Assembly: GCA_963728825.1 (NCBI GenBank) | Contig: CAVSLA010000006.1 | Span: forward strand, 186,001 to 250,000 | From: CAVREM01 sp963728825 | GTDB taxonomy: Bacteria; Acidobacteriota; Vicinamibacteria; Vicinamibacterales; CAVVIG01 | Direction: 5' to 3' | DNA length: 64,000 nt | Shown here: positions 33,245 through 41,592 of the stretch, in pieces | Position numbering within the stretch: the stretch's first letter is position 1 | How the letters are laid out: each line of letters starts with the position of its first letter | The notes under the pieces: generated by a model | Database searches by the model: none | Told to the model about the DNA's origin: nothing | Seen by the model: the letters and a program-made list of their open reading frames with translations, nothing else | Program-made: the position numbers and the translations under genes

Positions 33245-34453
33245 ATGCCGATCGGCACTGCCGTTCACGAGCGGACCTTTCAGTTGTGCGAAAGCCTCAA
33301 CTACCGCGAGTGGTCCGGCTATTACGCGGTGAGCGCCTACGAGGCGCACCACGAGCACGAGTACAACGCGATTCGCAACGCCGCAGCGCTCATCGATGTC
33401 TCGCCGCTCTTCAAGTACCTCCTCACCGGGCGCGACGCCGCGCTCGCCGTCGACCGCATCATCACGCGCAACGCGCAGGCGCTCGCCGTCGGGCAGGTGT
33501 ACTACACGCCGTGGTGCGACGAGCGCGGCAAGGTGATCGACGATGGAACGGTGACGCGGCTCGCTGAAAACAGGTTTCGCTGGACCGCCGCCGACCCGAG
33601 TCTGCGCTGGCTGACGCAAAACGCCGCGGGACTGGCCGTCCAGATCGAGGACGTCTCGGAGCAGATTGCCGCGCTCGCGCTGCAGGGGCCAACCTCGGCG
33701 CAGTTGTTGAGCGTCGCCGCCGATGCCGACCTTACCGGTCTCAAGTACTTCAGGATGACCAGCGGCGTGATTGCCGGCGTCCCGGTCGACATCTCACGGA
33801 CCGGCTACACCGGCGATCTGGGATACGAGATCTGGGTGCAGTGGGACCGGGCCATCGAGGTGTGGGATGCGCTCATGGACCACGGCCGCGCCTTCGACAT
33901 CCGCCCGGCGGGTATGCTGGCGCTCGACGTCGCGCGCGTCGAAGCAGGGCTTCTGCTGATCGACGTCGACTTCCACAGCAGCAAGAAGGCGCTGATCGAC
34001 TCGCAGACCTATTCCCCGTACGAAATGGGCCTGGGGCGGCTGGTCCAATTGGACAGCGGGCCGTTCGTCGGCCGGCCTGCGCTCGCCGAGGAGGCCAGGC
34101 AGGGATGGAGCCGGCAGATCGTCGGCCTCGAGGTCGACTGGCCCTCGATCGAGCAGCTGTACGATCGCCTCGGCATGGCGCCGCAAGTGGCCGCAACCGC
34201 CTCGCGGGTCGCCGTACCGGTCTACCAGGACGGTGAACAGGTCGGCCGGGCGACGACGACCACCTGGTCACCGGTTCTCAAGAAACTGATTGCCCTGGCC
34301 ACGATCGACGCGCCGCACTATGCGGAAGGGACGGCGCTCCAGTTCGAAATCACGATCGAAGCGGTCCGACATCTGGTCCCCGCCACCGTCGTCAGGACGC
34401 CGTTCTTCAACCCGCAGCGGAAGACGGCCGCGACCGTCGAACGGCGAACGTAG
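33245..34453 (+). CDS. GcvT-like aminomethyltransferase family protein
   Basis: A 402-residue protein of the folate-binding aminomethyltransferase family (GcvT, DmdA, sarcosine/dimethylglycine oxidase C-terminal domains). Visible segments are VSPLFKYLLTGRDAALAVDR, GQVYYTPWCDERGKVIDDGT, ALQGPTSAQLL and ISRTGYTGDLGYEIWV. The other glycine-cleavage genes are absent, so it may demethylate a different substrate. The ATG at 33245 starts the conserved region. It is divergent from oxidoreductase B and convergent with pruA. The last residues (ERRT) and TAG stop are in the heptamer repeat. Confidence 0.87.
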   Translation: MPIGTAVHERTFQLCESLNYREWSGYYAVSAYEAHHEHEYNAIRNAAALIDVSPLFKYLLTGRDAALAVDRIITRNAQALAVGQVYYTPWCDERGKVIDDGTVTRLAENRFRWTAADPSLRWLTQNAAGLAVQIEDVSEQIAALALQGPTSAQLLSVAADADLTGLKYFRMTSGVIAGVPVDISRTGYTGDLGYEIWVQWDRAIEVWDALMDHGRAFDIRPAGMLALDVARVEAGLLLIDVDFHSSKKALIDSQTYSPYEMGLGRLVQLDSGPFVGRPALAEEARQGWSRQIVGLEVDWPSIEQLYDRLGMAPQVAATASRVAVPVYQDGEQVGRATTTTWSPVLKKLIALATIDAPHYAEGTALQFEITIEAVRHLVPATVVRTPFFNPQRKTAATVERRT

Positions 34454-34482
34454 AACGTAGAACGTAGAACGACGAACGTCAC
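34436..34482. repeat. GTAGAAC array between convergent genes
   Basis: Three GTAGAAC units with CGAACG flanks fill the gap between the GcvT-like gene and pruA. The array provides the TAG stop of the first and its right edge (CGAACGTCA) the TGA stop of the second, exactly as at 31564-31588. Confidence 0.85.
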
Positions 34483-36104
34483 TTTTCTCCCATGAACGGG
34501 TAGCGATAATCCCTTGGCGGGTTGAAATTTTCCTTCACCGTCCGTGCGCTGACCCACCGCACGAGGTTGAGCTTCGAGCCGGCCTTGTCGTTCGTGCCCG
34601 AGGCGCGCGCGCCGCCAAACGGCTGCTGGCCGACGACCGCACCGGTCGGCTTGTCGTTGATGTAGAAGTTGCCGGCCGCGTTGCGCAACCGCGCCGCGGC
34701 CTCGGTGACGGCCTTGCGATCCTGCGCGAACACCGCGCCGGTCAGCGCGTATGGCGACGTCTGGTCCACGAGATCGAGCGTTTCCAGCCACTGATCATCG
34801 TCGTAAACAAAGGCCGTGACCACCGGGCCGAACACTTCCTCGACCATCAGCCGGTGGCGGGGATCGGTGGTTTCGACCAGCGTGGGACTGATGAAGTAGC
34901 CGGCGCGGTCGTCGCACTGCCCGCCGTGGACCACTCTGGCGGTTTCTTTGGCCGCTGCAATGTAGCTGGCGATTTTCTCGAAGGCACGCTTGTCGATGAC
35001 GGCGCCCATGAAGTTGCGGAAGTCCTGGATGTCGCCCATCTTGAGGTCCGCCATCATCGCCACCATCCGATCGCGGACCCCGTCCCAGAGCGAACGCGGG
35101 ATGTAGACGCGGCTGACCGCCGAGCACTTCTGACCCTGAAATTCGAACCCGCCGCGTACGATGGCGACCGCCAGGGCATCCATGTCGGCCGACTGGTGGG
35201 CGAGCACGAAGTCCTTGCCGCCCGTTTCGCCGACAATCCGTGGGTATGACCGGTAGGTCGACATGGACGCGCCGATCGTCTTCCACATGTCGTTGAAGAC
35301 CCCGGTGCTGCCCGTGAAATGCACGCCCGCCAGATCGCGATGAGTCAGGAGGACCTTTGAGATCAGGCCCGCATCCCCGGAGACGAAATTGATGACGCCT
35401 GGCGGCAGGCCCGCTGCCTCGAGCAGTTGCATCAGGTAGTGGGCCGAGAACATCGCACTCGACGCCGGCTTCCAGACCACGGTGTTGCCCATCAGCGCCG
35501 GCGCGGTCGGCAGGTTGGCGGCAATCGACGTGAAATTGAAGGGGGTGACGGCGTAGACGAATCCTTCGAGCGCCCGGTAATCGAGCTGATTCCACATCGT
35601 GTGGTCGCTGAGCGGCTGTTCGTCGAGCAGTTCCTGCGCGAAGTGGACGTTGAACCGCCAGAAGTCGATGATTTCGCACGCCGAGTCGATCTCGGCCTGG
35701 AAGACCGTTTTCGACTGCCCGAGCATCGTCGCGGCGTTGACCGTATCGCGCCAGCTGGTCGTCAGGAGCTCGGCGGCCCTGAGGAGTACTGCGGCGCGAT
35801 CCTCAAACGCCCACTGCGACCACTCGCCGTGCGCTGTGCGGGCCGCATCGATCGCCTTCGCGACGTGATCTTCGGTTGCCTTGTGATAGGTCGCCAGCAC
35901 ATGCCCGTGATCGTGCGGCATCACCGACCGCTCGAGCGCGCCGGTCCGCACGTCCTTGCCGCCGATCACCAGCGGGACGTCGATCACCTCACCCGCCATC
36001 TGCGCGAGCCGGGCTTTCAGCGACGCACGTTCCGGCGATCCGGGTGCGTACGAACGAACCGGTTCGTTGACGGGGGGCGGAACACGTCGGCGGCCATTGA
36101 ACAT
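34479..36104 (-). CDS. pruA: L-glutamate gamma-semialdehyde (1-pyrroline-5-carboxylate) dehydrogenase
   Basis: A 541-residue NAD-dependent aldehyde dehydrogenase of the eukaryote-like P5CDH group; it oxidises glutamate semialdehyde to glutamate in proline catabolism. Catalytic residues are visible in GGFEFQGQKCSAVSRVY (Cys nucleophile) and VGETGGKDFVLA (Glu). The ending VSARTVKENFNPPRDYRYPF is diagnostic of this group. The ATG at 36104 (MFNGRRRVPPPVNEPVRSY) starts the conserved region. No proline dehydrogenase (putA/prodh) is adjacent. The DUF2461 gene ends 20 bp upstream on the same strand. Confidence 0.94.
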   Translation of the reverse strand: MFNGRRRVPPPVNEPVRSYAPGSPERASLKARLAQMAGEVIDVPLVIGGKDVRTGALERSVMPHDHGHVLATYHKATEDHVAKAIDAARTAHGEWSQWAFEDRAAVLLRAAELLTTSWRDTVNAATMLGQSKTVFQAEIDSACEIIDFWRFNVHFAQELLDEQPLSDHTMWNQLDYRALEGFVYAVTPFNFTSIAANLPTAPALMGNTVVWKPASSAMFSAHYLMQLLEAAGLPPGVINFVSGDAGLISKVLLTHRDLAGVHFTGSTGVFNDMWKTIGASMSTYRSYPRIVGETGGKDFVLAHQSADMDALAVAIVRGGFEFQGQKCSAVSRVYIPRSLWDGVRDRMVAMMADLKMGDIQDFRNFMGAVIDKRAFEKIASYIAAAKETARVVHGGQCDDRAGYFISPTLVETTDPRHRLMVEEVFGPVVTAFVYDDDQWLETLDLVDQTSPYALTGAVFAQDRKAVTEAAARLRNAAGNFYINDKPTGAVVGQQPFGGARASGTNDKAGSKLNLVRWVSARTVKENFNPPRDYRYPFMGEK

Positions 36105-36124
36105 ATAGATGTGATGTCCGGCCG

Positions 36125-36802
36125 TCAGCCGGACCGGGACGGCTGTAACGGCTCGTTGAGAAACCGGATCAGCGGTGCGACGTGACGGAAGACTTTTACG
36201 ACTCCCGGATAGAAGCTGGCGCTCGTGGCGAAGGTCGCCGGAAACTCGCGCCCGGCCAGGAACTGCCGGTACTTGAGGTAGGTGGCCGCCTCGTGATCCC
36301 TGGAAAATCCGCGCGGCACGCGCTGCAGTTGCTCGCCGTCCAGCGTGCCGACCGTCTGCCGGAACGCCGGCGACTCGACGATCGCGCGAAACTGCCGCAG
36401 GTTTCCGGCAATGTGCTCGCGAACCGCGTGCAGCTGTGAGGTTTCCGGCGCGTACATGCCGCCGCCGACCCACACCCAGCCCGGTGACACTTCGAGGTAG
36501 AGCCCGGCCCCCTGGTGTTTCGGCAGCCCGCGGCAGGGAAACACCGCGGCCACATGCGTCTTGAGCGGCGCCTTGTTCGACGAGAAACGCGTATCGCGGT
36601 AGATGCGGTACAGGGAAACCTTCGGGCTGGCCACGAGATCCGGCGCGAATCCGCGAAAGTCCTCGTCAAGCCGCTCGATCAGCTCGAGCATCGGTGCCCG
36701 CAGGAGCACGTCGTACTGCTCCTTCCGCGCCTTGAACCACTCGCGCCGGTTGTTCCGTTTGAGTGCCCGCAGAAACGACAGCGCCTTCGGACTGAACTGC
36801 AT
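36125..36802 (-). CDS. DUF2461 domain-containing protein
   Basis: A 225-residue cytoplasmic protein matching DUF2461 in full: FSPKALSFLRALKRNNRREWF at the start, YRIYRDTRFSSNKAPLKTH and LYLEVSPGWVWVGGGMYAPE in the middle. Function unknown. The ATG at 36802 begins the conserved N-terminus. It is divergent from panE (75 bp between starts) and ends 20 bp before pruA on the same strand, so the two may be co-transcribed. Confidence 0.9.
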   Translation of the reverse strand: MQFSPKALSFLRALKRNNRREWFKARKEQYDVLLRAPMLELIERLDEDFRGFAPDLVASPKVSLYRIYRDTRFSSNKAPLKTHVAAVFPCRGLPKHQGAGLYLEVSPGWVWVGGGMYAPETSQLHAVREHIAGNLRQFRAIVESPAFRQTVGTLDGEQLQRVPRGFSRDHEAATYLKYRQFLAGREFPATFATSASFYPGVVKVFRHVAPLIRFLNEPLQPSRSG

Positions 36803-36864
36803 CGCTCGCGCAGTGCCTGAGCCATGCTCCTGCACGCGGTCGCACCTCCTTCGCAACCGCCCAC

Positions 36865-36870
36865 TATACT
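36865..36870 (+). promoter_or_regulatory. Probable -10 box (TATACT) of panE
   Basis: TATACT is followed by 7 nt (CCACCCT) and the ATG at 36878, with no ribosome-binding site. This is the clearest leaderless arrangement in the window. Confidence 0.5.
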
Positions 36871-36877
36871 CCACCCT

Positions 36878-37825
36878 ATGCGCTTCACCATCGTCGGCTC
36901 GGGTGCGGTTGGCGGCTACTACGGCGCAAAGCTGGCTCGCGCCGGACATGACGTCACGTTCATCGCCCGCGGCGCGCACCTCGAGGCGATTCGGGCGCGC
37001 GGCCTGACGGTGAGGAGTCCGCTCGGCGATTTCACGGTCCAGGTGCGCGCCGAACAGGATCCGTCGAACATCGCGGCCGACGTCGCGATCTATGCCGTGA
37101 AGGCTTACAGCAACCCGGAAGCGTTGCCGCTGCTGCGACGCGCGGTTGGCGATCGGGCGGTGGCGTTGACGCTGCAGAACGGTGTCGACAGCGTCGACGA
37201 GCTGGCGACCGTCATCGACACGACGCGTGTCCTCGGCGGCTCGACCTATATCGCCACGGCGATTGCCGAGCCTGGCGTGATCGAACAGACCGGCACGCAC
37301 CGGCGGATCGTGTTTGGCGAAGTGGCAGGCGCCACGTCGCAAACATCGGATCGCGTCCAGGCGTTGCACGCGGCGTTCTCGCAGGCCGACATCGAATCGG
37401 AACCGGTCGCCGACGCGCGGGTTCCGATCTGGGAAAAGTTCTGTTACCTCGTGCCGTTCGCGGGCTTCACTGGCTCGGCACGCCTGCCGATCGGTCCACT
37501 CTGGGCCGATCCGTTGATCCGCCAGAGCATCGGCGAAGCGGTCGCCGAGGTCGAGGCGGTCGCGCGCGCGGAAGGGGTTGCAGTACCGGCCGGGATCGTC
37601 GGGCGCGTCGCGAGCTACATGGAGGCGATTCCGGGCACGACGCGGTCTTCCTTGCTGATTGATCTTCAGCAGGGTAAGCCGATCGAAGTCGAGGCGCTGG
37701 TCGGGGCCGTCGTTCGACGGGCGGCACGCCACGGTGTCCCGGTCCCCATCATGTCGACGCTCTATTCCGTGCTGAAGCCGCACGCGGCCGGTACGCCTCA
37801 GCTCGCTCAGACGCACCGGCTCTGA
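36878..37825 (+). CDS. panE: 2-dehydropantoate 2-reductase (ketopantoate reductase)
   Basis: A 315-residue NADPH-dependent reductase of the ketopantoate reductase family, which makes pantoate for coenzyme A. The Rossmann motif FTIVGSGAVGGYYGAKLARAG starts at residue 3 and the catalytic lysine lies in VAIYAVKAYS; LQNGVDSVDEL is also conserved. Other pan genes are not in the window, so a related hydroxyacid reductase role remains possible. Its 3' end overlaps the convergent methyltransferase gene by 19 bp. Confidence 0.88.
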   Translation: MRFTIVGSGAVGGYYGAKLARAGHDVTFIARGAHLEAIRARGLTVRSPLGDFTVQVRAEQDPSNIAADVAIYAVKAYSNPEALPLLRRAVGDRAVALTLQNGVDSVDELATVIDTTRVLGGSTYIATAIAEPGVIEQTGTHRRIVFGEVAGATSQTSDRVQALHAAFSQADIESEPVADARVPIWEKFCYLVPFAGFTGSARLPIGPLWADPLIRQSIGEAVAEVEAVARAEGVAVPAGIVGRVASYMEAIPGTTRSSLLIDLQQGKPIEVEALVGAVVRRAARHGVPVPIMSTLYSVLKPHAAGTPQLAQTHRL

Positions 37826-40800
37826 AACGCCTGCAACGCTTCGTTGCGCTGCTCGACTGGTACCAGCGGAAACGTGCTGAGGACGTACGAAAATTCCGCC
37901 TCGGTGAGCTGGTACAGCTCGGCGACCAGCGCGTTCAGCTTTGCGAACGCCGGCCCCGGCCGGTCGGGTCCGGCTCGTCGTGCGAGCAAAACGGCGAGGG
38001 CGGCAATCTCGCGGGTGATATCAGGTGCGACGGTGCGCGTCGGCACCGGCAGACGTTCGACGATTGCCGTGGTGACGTGCGTCGTGACCCGGAGCCGGGC
38101 CAGGTAGTTCACCACCAGGCTGTTGAAGAGCCCGCACAGCAGATGCTGGTCGGCGCGTGACAGAGCCGTCCGCAGGCAGAAGATTGTGTGGGTCGTGACC
38201 GCGTGCGGCGGGATGAGCGCCGCAATCAGCGTCACTCGATTGGTGGCGCTGGCCACGTCGCGATACCCGAGCCGCCATCTCCGATAGCGCGCGCCGAGCA
38301 GGCGGTCCGCGTGCCGTGTCGGGATGCTCCAACGTGCCGTGGCGATGTGCGCGCTGAACGGGTTGATCAGCTTGCCCTCGATGACCGGCAAGCCATTCCC
38401 CGGGGGCGCGAAGCATGCACGATCGTCCGTGGCGTTCAACTCGCGTCCGAAGCTGGCGCCCCAGCCGGCGGCGTCGGAAAGCGGCGGAAACAGCGACGCA
38501 GCGCGCTCGGCGATCGTCAGGTCGAGCGGGGAAACGAGCGCCGGGAGCGAGACGTCAGGTCCAGTGATTCGCTCCAGAACCGCCGGCGTGACGCGCACGG
38601 TAAACCAGCGGTCGTCGGTGTCGGCTTCGCCCGATTCCAGCGCCGCCGGACTGCGTTCGCCGAGCCGACAGGCAATCTCACCAGTCCGCGTCCCACCGGT
38701 TGCGGTGAGCAGCACGAAGCGAACGCTGCGATGGATGGGAAACACGCCCGATCGATTGTCGAACCCGACGATCGCATCGACGCCGCACTGGTCGAAGAGC
38801 AGGCGCCGGAGCTTCGCACTACCCTGATCGGCCATGATCCCCGACGGCAGCACCAGCCCGATGCGGCCGCCGCGGCGCGTCAGATGGATGGCGCGTTCGA
38901 GAAACAGCTGGTATCGGTTGGCGTGGCCGTCGGACTGCGCCGCGTAGACGCCAGAGTCGCGCGTGAAACGCACGAGCGCGGCGGCATCGGTCCGGAGCTC
39001 GGCGCGAGCCTCAGACGACCCGAAATCGGCCCGAATCATGTCCCACGGCGGATTGCCGAGGACCGCGTCGAAACCGGCGGCGGCCCGGCGCGCCCCGCGT
39101 GCATCGAAGAACACCTCCGGAAATTCGAGCTCCCAGTGAAAGAACCGGTGCTCGACGGCAAGCGCTTCGCCGCGTTTGAGGAAGGGCTCGGCAAGGTTGC
39201 CGGGCAGGGCCGTCGTTCCCGTGAGGATGGCATCGGAGAGTGCGCCGAAGGCGGACGGAGGAGGCGCATCTTGCTTCCGAAACCAGCTCGCGCACCACAG
39301 GTCTGCGACGCGCTTCCACTTCATCAACGCCGCATCGCGTCGCGTGAGCGCCGTCAGCAGCCGCTCCTTCTCACGAACCTGCTCGACGGTATCGGCAGCT
39401 GTAGAGGCCAACGCAAATCGTCCCGGCAGTGTCTCACGCAGCGCTTCGCCAAGCGCTGGGGTGTCGAACAGGGTCAAACCCTCCACTCGCGGAGTGCGCT
39501 GCGGATGCGGCGCGAAGCGCAGGTTGGCGAGCCACGCGCCGATCAGGCTGTCGCCGGTCTGCAGGTGGTGGTCGAGAAACGTAAGGGGACGGTCGGCCGC
39601 CAGCGTCGTGAGCCACAAGGAGAGCCGTGCCAGCTGGACCGCCATCGGGTTCAGATCGACGCCGTACAGGCATCGCTCGGCAATGCGCCTGCGGATGGCG
39701 GCCTGCTCCGAAGGCCCGAGATCCGCGGGATGGCAACCGCCGGATCTGACGAGGGCCGCTCCGTAGGCGGCCGCCAGGTATTCGCAGGCGGCAACGAGAA
39801 ACGCGCCGCTCCCCATCGCCGGGTCGACCACCTTGATCTCGAGGATGTTCTCCGGCGTCGCCTGCTCGACGAGCGGGGCCAGAGTCCGGCGAACCAGGTA
39901 ATGGGCGAGTGGCTGTGGGGTATAGAAGGTGCCCGTGGCCTTCCGGATACCGGAGCTGCGTTGCAGCGTGACCGCTGCAGATGCGGCTGCGCCCGGCTCG
40001 ATCCCCGGTTCGTAGTCGAGCAGCGTTTCGTACACCGCGCCCAGTTGCTCGACGCCGAGGTCGCGGTACACGATCCGCTCGCGTCCCGTACCGTCGGCCG
40101 CGGCACGGGTCGACAGGGACAGGACCGCGGATCGGATTGCCTGATTATCGAGGTTGCGGCGTTCGATGAGCGGGGTCCGGCCAGGCGCAAAGAGGCGTCC
40201 GTTGAATGCCGTGACGCGCAGGTCGCCGGCGGTGCAGCCGCTGTGGGCCATCCGACTGAGCGCCCGCAGCGCGTCCCACAGTCCGCGGACCGAGTCCGTT
40301 CGTTCGGCCGACAGGCGCAGCGACTCGACGCTGTAGCTGTCGCGATAGATGGGATGCCACATCGGCACGAGCGAGCGGGCTTCGGCAAACAACAGGAACA
40401 GCAATCGATAGACAATCGTCAAAGCCTGTTCGAAGCTGTCGCGCGGATCGCGCCGCCGGCCGGCCATCAGCGCCCGCAGAATGCCCCCTGACGCCTGCAA
40501 CACGCCGTTGCGAAGTCCGCGGCAGACGCCGACACCATGTCGCTCGGAATCAGCGATCAGGCCGGCCACCCTGCAGGTCCCTGCCCGGGGGCCGAACGCT
40601 TCCAGTTCGAACATCGTCCACAGCGCGCGCGCTGCCATCGCATCGTCAGCGGCGACATCGAGATCGATCTCGACGTATCGCTTCGAATAAACGCGGCGGG
40701 CATCGACCAGCCGCACGGACTGGCCGTTGAAGAGCAGACACCATTCAGCTCCCAGTGCGCGCGATTCCACGACCGCCGGCCGCCAGTAGCTGTCGAGTGG

Positions 40801-41094
40801 CTCAGCCCACGCCGTCACCAGCAACGCAACGGGACGAGGCGCTTGGAGATGTGCGATCGCAACATGATCGAGTTGACGTATCCGATCCACGCCCGGGAAG
40901 CCAAGGAGACGAACCAGTGGCTCGGCGCCGAGCTCGATCAGAGCCCGGAAGCTGGACGCCGGTCCAAGTGCGGCGGTGCCAACTCGCCACTCCGCGAGTT
41001 GACGCGCCGACTGAAGGTCGGGACCGCTGGCCTGTCGAAGTTGTTGTTCCAGGAACTCGCTCGAGATGAGGTGGCCGCAGACACCGGCTACCAT
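37807..41094 (-). CDS. Eco57I/PglX-type N6-adenine DNA methyltransferase, DrmMI-like
   Basis: A 1095-residue protein. The N-terminal ~200 residues resemble a restriction-enzyme fold domain (VALLVTAWAEPLDSYW, EWCLLFNGQSVRLVD) but the catalytic acidic/Lys pattern is not visible. Residues 220-260 hold the helical FEQALTIVYRLLFLLFAEAR typical of PglX/Eco57I proteins. The methylase core runs from GTFYTP (388-393) through the SAM motif VVDPAMGSGAFLVA (422-435) and LYGVDLNPMAVQLARLSLWL to the catalytic NPPW (681-684), followed by a TaqI-like target-recognition region. It would methylate adenine in DNA. It overlaps the upstream helicase tail gene by 7 bp, so they are co-translated. Confidence 0.88.
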   Translation of the reverse strand: MVAGVCGHLISSEFLEQQLRQASGPDLQSARQLAEWRVGTAALGPASSFRALIELGAEPLVRLLGFPGVDRIRQLDHVAIAHLQAPRPVALLVTAWAEPLDSYWRPAVVESRALGAEWCLLFNGQSVRLVDARRVYSKRYVEIDLDVAADDAMAARALWTMFELEAFGPRAGTCRVAGLIADSERHGVGVCRGLRNGVLQASGGILRALMAGRRRDPRDSFEQALTIVYRLLFLLFAEARSLVPMWHPIYRDSYSVESLRLSAERTDSVRGLWDALRALSRMAHSGCTAGDLRVTAFNGRLFAPGRTPLIERRNLDNQAIRSAVLSLSTRAAADGTGRERIVYRDLGVEQLGAVYETLLDYEPGIEPGAAASAAVTLQRSSGIRKATGTFYTPQPLAHYLVRRTLAPLVEQATPENILEIKVVDPAMGSGAFLVAACEYLAAAYGAALVRSGGCHPADLGPSEQAAIRRRIAERCLYGVDLNPMAVQLARLSLWLTTLAADRPLTFLDHHLQTGDSLIGAWLANLRFAPHPQRTPRVEGLTLFDTPALGEALRETLPGRFALASTAADTVEQVREKERLLTALTRRDAALMKWKRVADLWCASWFRKQDAPPPSAFGALSDAILTGTTALPGNLAEPFLKRGEALAVEHRFFHWELEFPEVFFDARGARRAAAGFDAVLGNPPWDMIRADFGSSEARAELRTDAAALVRFTRDSGVYAAQSDGHANRYQLFLERAIHLTRRGGRIGLVLPSGIMADQGSAKLRRLLFDQCGVDAIVGFDNRSGVFPIHRSVRFVLLTATGGTRTGEIACRLGERSPAALESGEADTDDRWFTVRVTPAVLERITGPDVSLPALVSPLDLTIAERAASLFPPLSDAAGWGASFGRELNATDDRACFAPPGNGLPVIEGKLINPFSAHIATARWSIPTRHADRLLGARYRRWRLGYRDVASATNRVTLIAALIPPHAVTTHTIFCLRTALSRADQHLLCGLFNSLVVNYLARLRVTTHVTTAIVERLPVPTRTVAPDITREIAALAVLLARRAGPDRPGPAFAKLNALVAELYQLTEAEFSYVLSTFPLVPVEQRNEALQAFQSRCV

Positions 41095-41585
41095 CGATCC
41101 GCCGGGATCAGGAATAGAGCAGCCCCCATCGTGAATTCCTCTGAAACCGTGTCGGCGGCCGATGCCATCCGCGCGGAAATCTCCTCTTTCAGTTCCGCAG
41201 TCTGCGTCATTCGATCGGCGGCCTCTCGGAGCGAGCGCCGATCGAAGAGCCCTGGTTGTGCGGCGGGCCGATCGCGATCCAGACCGGCAAGAATCGCGAG
41301 GTCACGTTCCCGCCTGGCGGCGAGGAACGCGCGGTAGATCTCGAGTGACACGAGTCGCTCTTCATCGCCCGCGCCGATCGCAGCCGACGCAGCTGACATG
41401 AGGCGCGAGAGGTGAAGTTGGAAGTCGGACGCCGTCAGCTGAACCGCTGGGGCAATCAGCAGCGAGTGAAGCAGGGACGCAATCTGCCGGCCCTGCGCGT
41501 CGGTGATGAGTGTCTGAACAACCGTCAGCAGGTGCCTCCCCAGTCGTGACCGCGTCTCGCGGCGCCTCGTGCGCGTGATGTACAC
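41088..41585 (-). CDS. Detached C-terminal part of the SNF2 helicase
   Basis: This 165-residue helical protein starts at a GTG 8 bp after the helicase stop. It contains VSLEIYRAFLAARRERDLAIL and AQPGLFDRR, sequences I associate with the C-terminal region of DrmD-like helicases. Removing one base near 41600 joins it in frame to the helicase (FD then LPDADVYITRTRRR), giving a protein of about 810 residues. So it is either the tail of a frameshifted helicase or a genuinely split subunit. No ribosome-binding site precedes the GTG. It overlaps the methyltransferase start by 7 bp. Confidence 0.65.
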   Translation of the reverse strand: MYITRTRRRETRSRLGRHLLTVVQTLITDAQGRQIASLLHSLLIAPAVQLTASDFQLHLSRLMSAASAAIGAGDEERLVSLEIYRAFLAARRERDLAILAGLDRDRPAAQPGLFDRRSLREAADRMTQTAELKEEISARMASAADTVSEEFTMGAALFLIPADRW

Positions 41586-41592
41586 GTCGGCG

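Noticed and set aside
38188..40491. 767-codon open frame antisense to the methyltransferase
   Set aside because: Shadow frame in GC-rich coding DNA; no recognisable motif, while the minus-strand product has complete methylase motifs.
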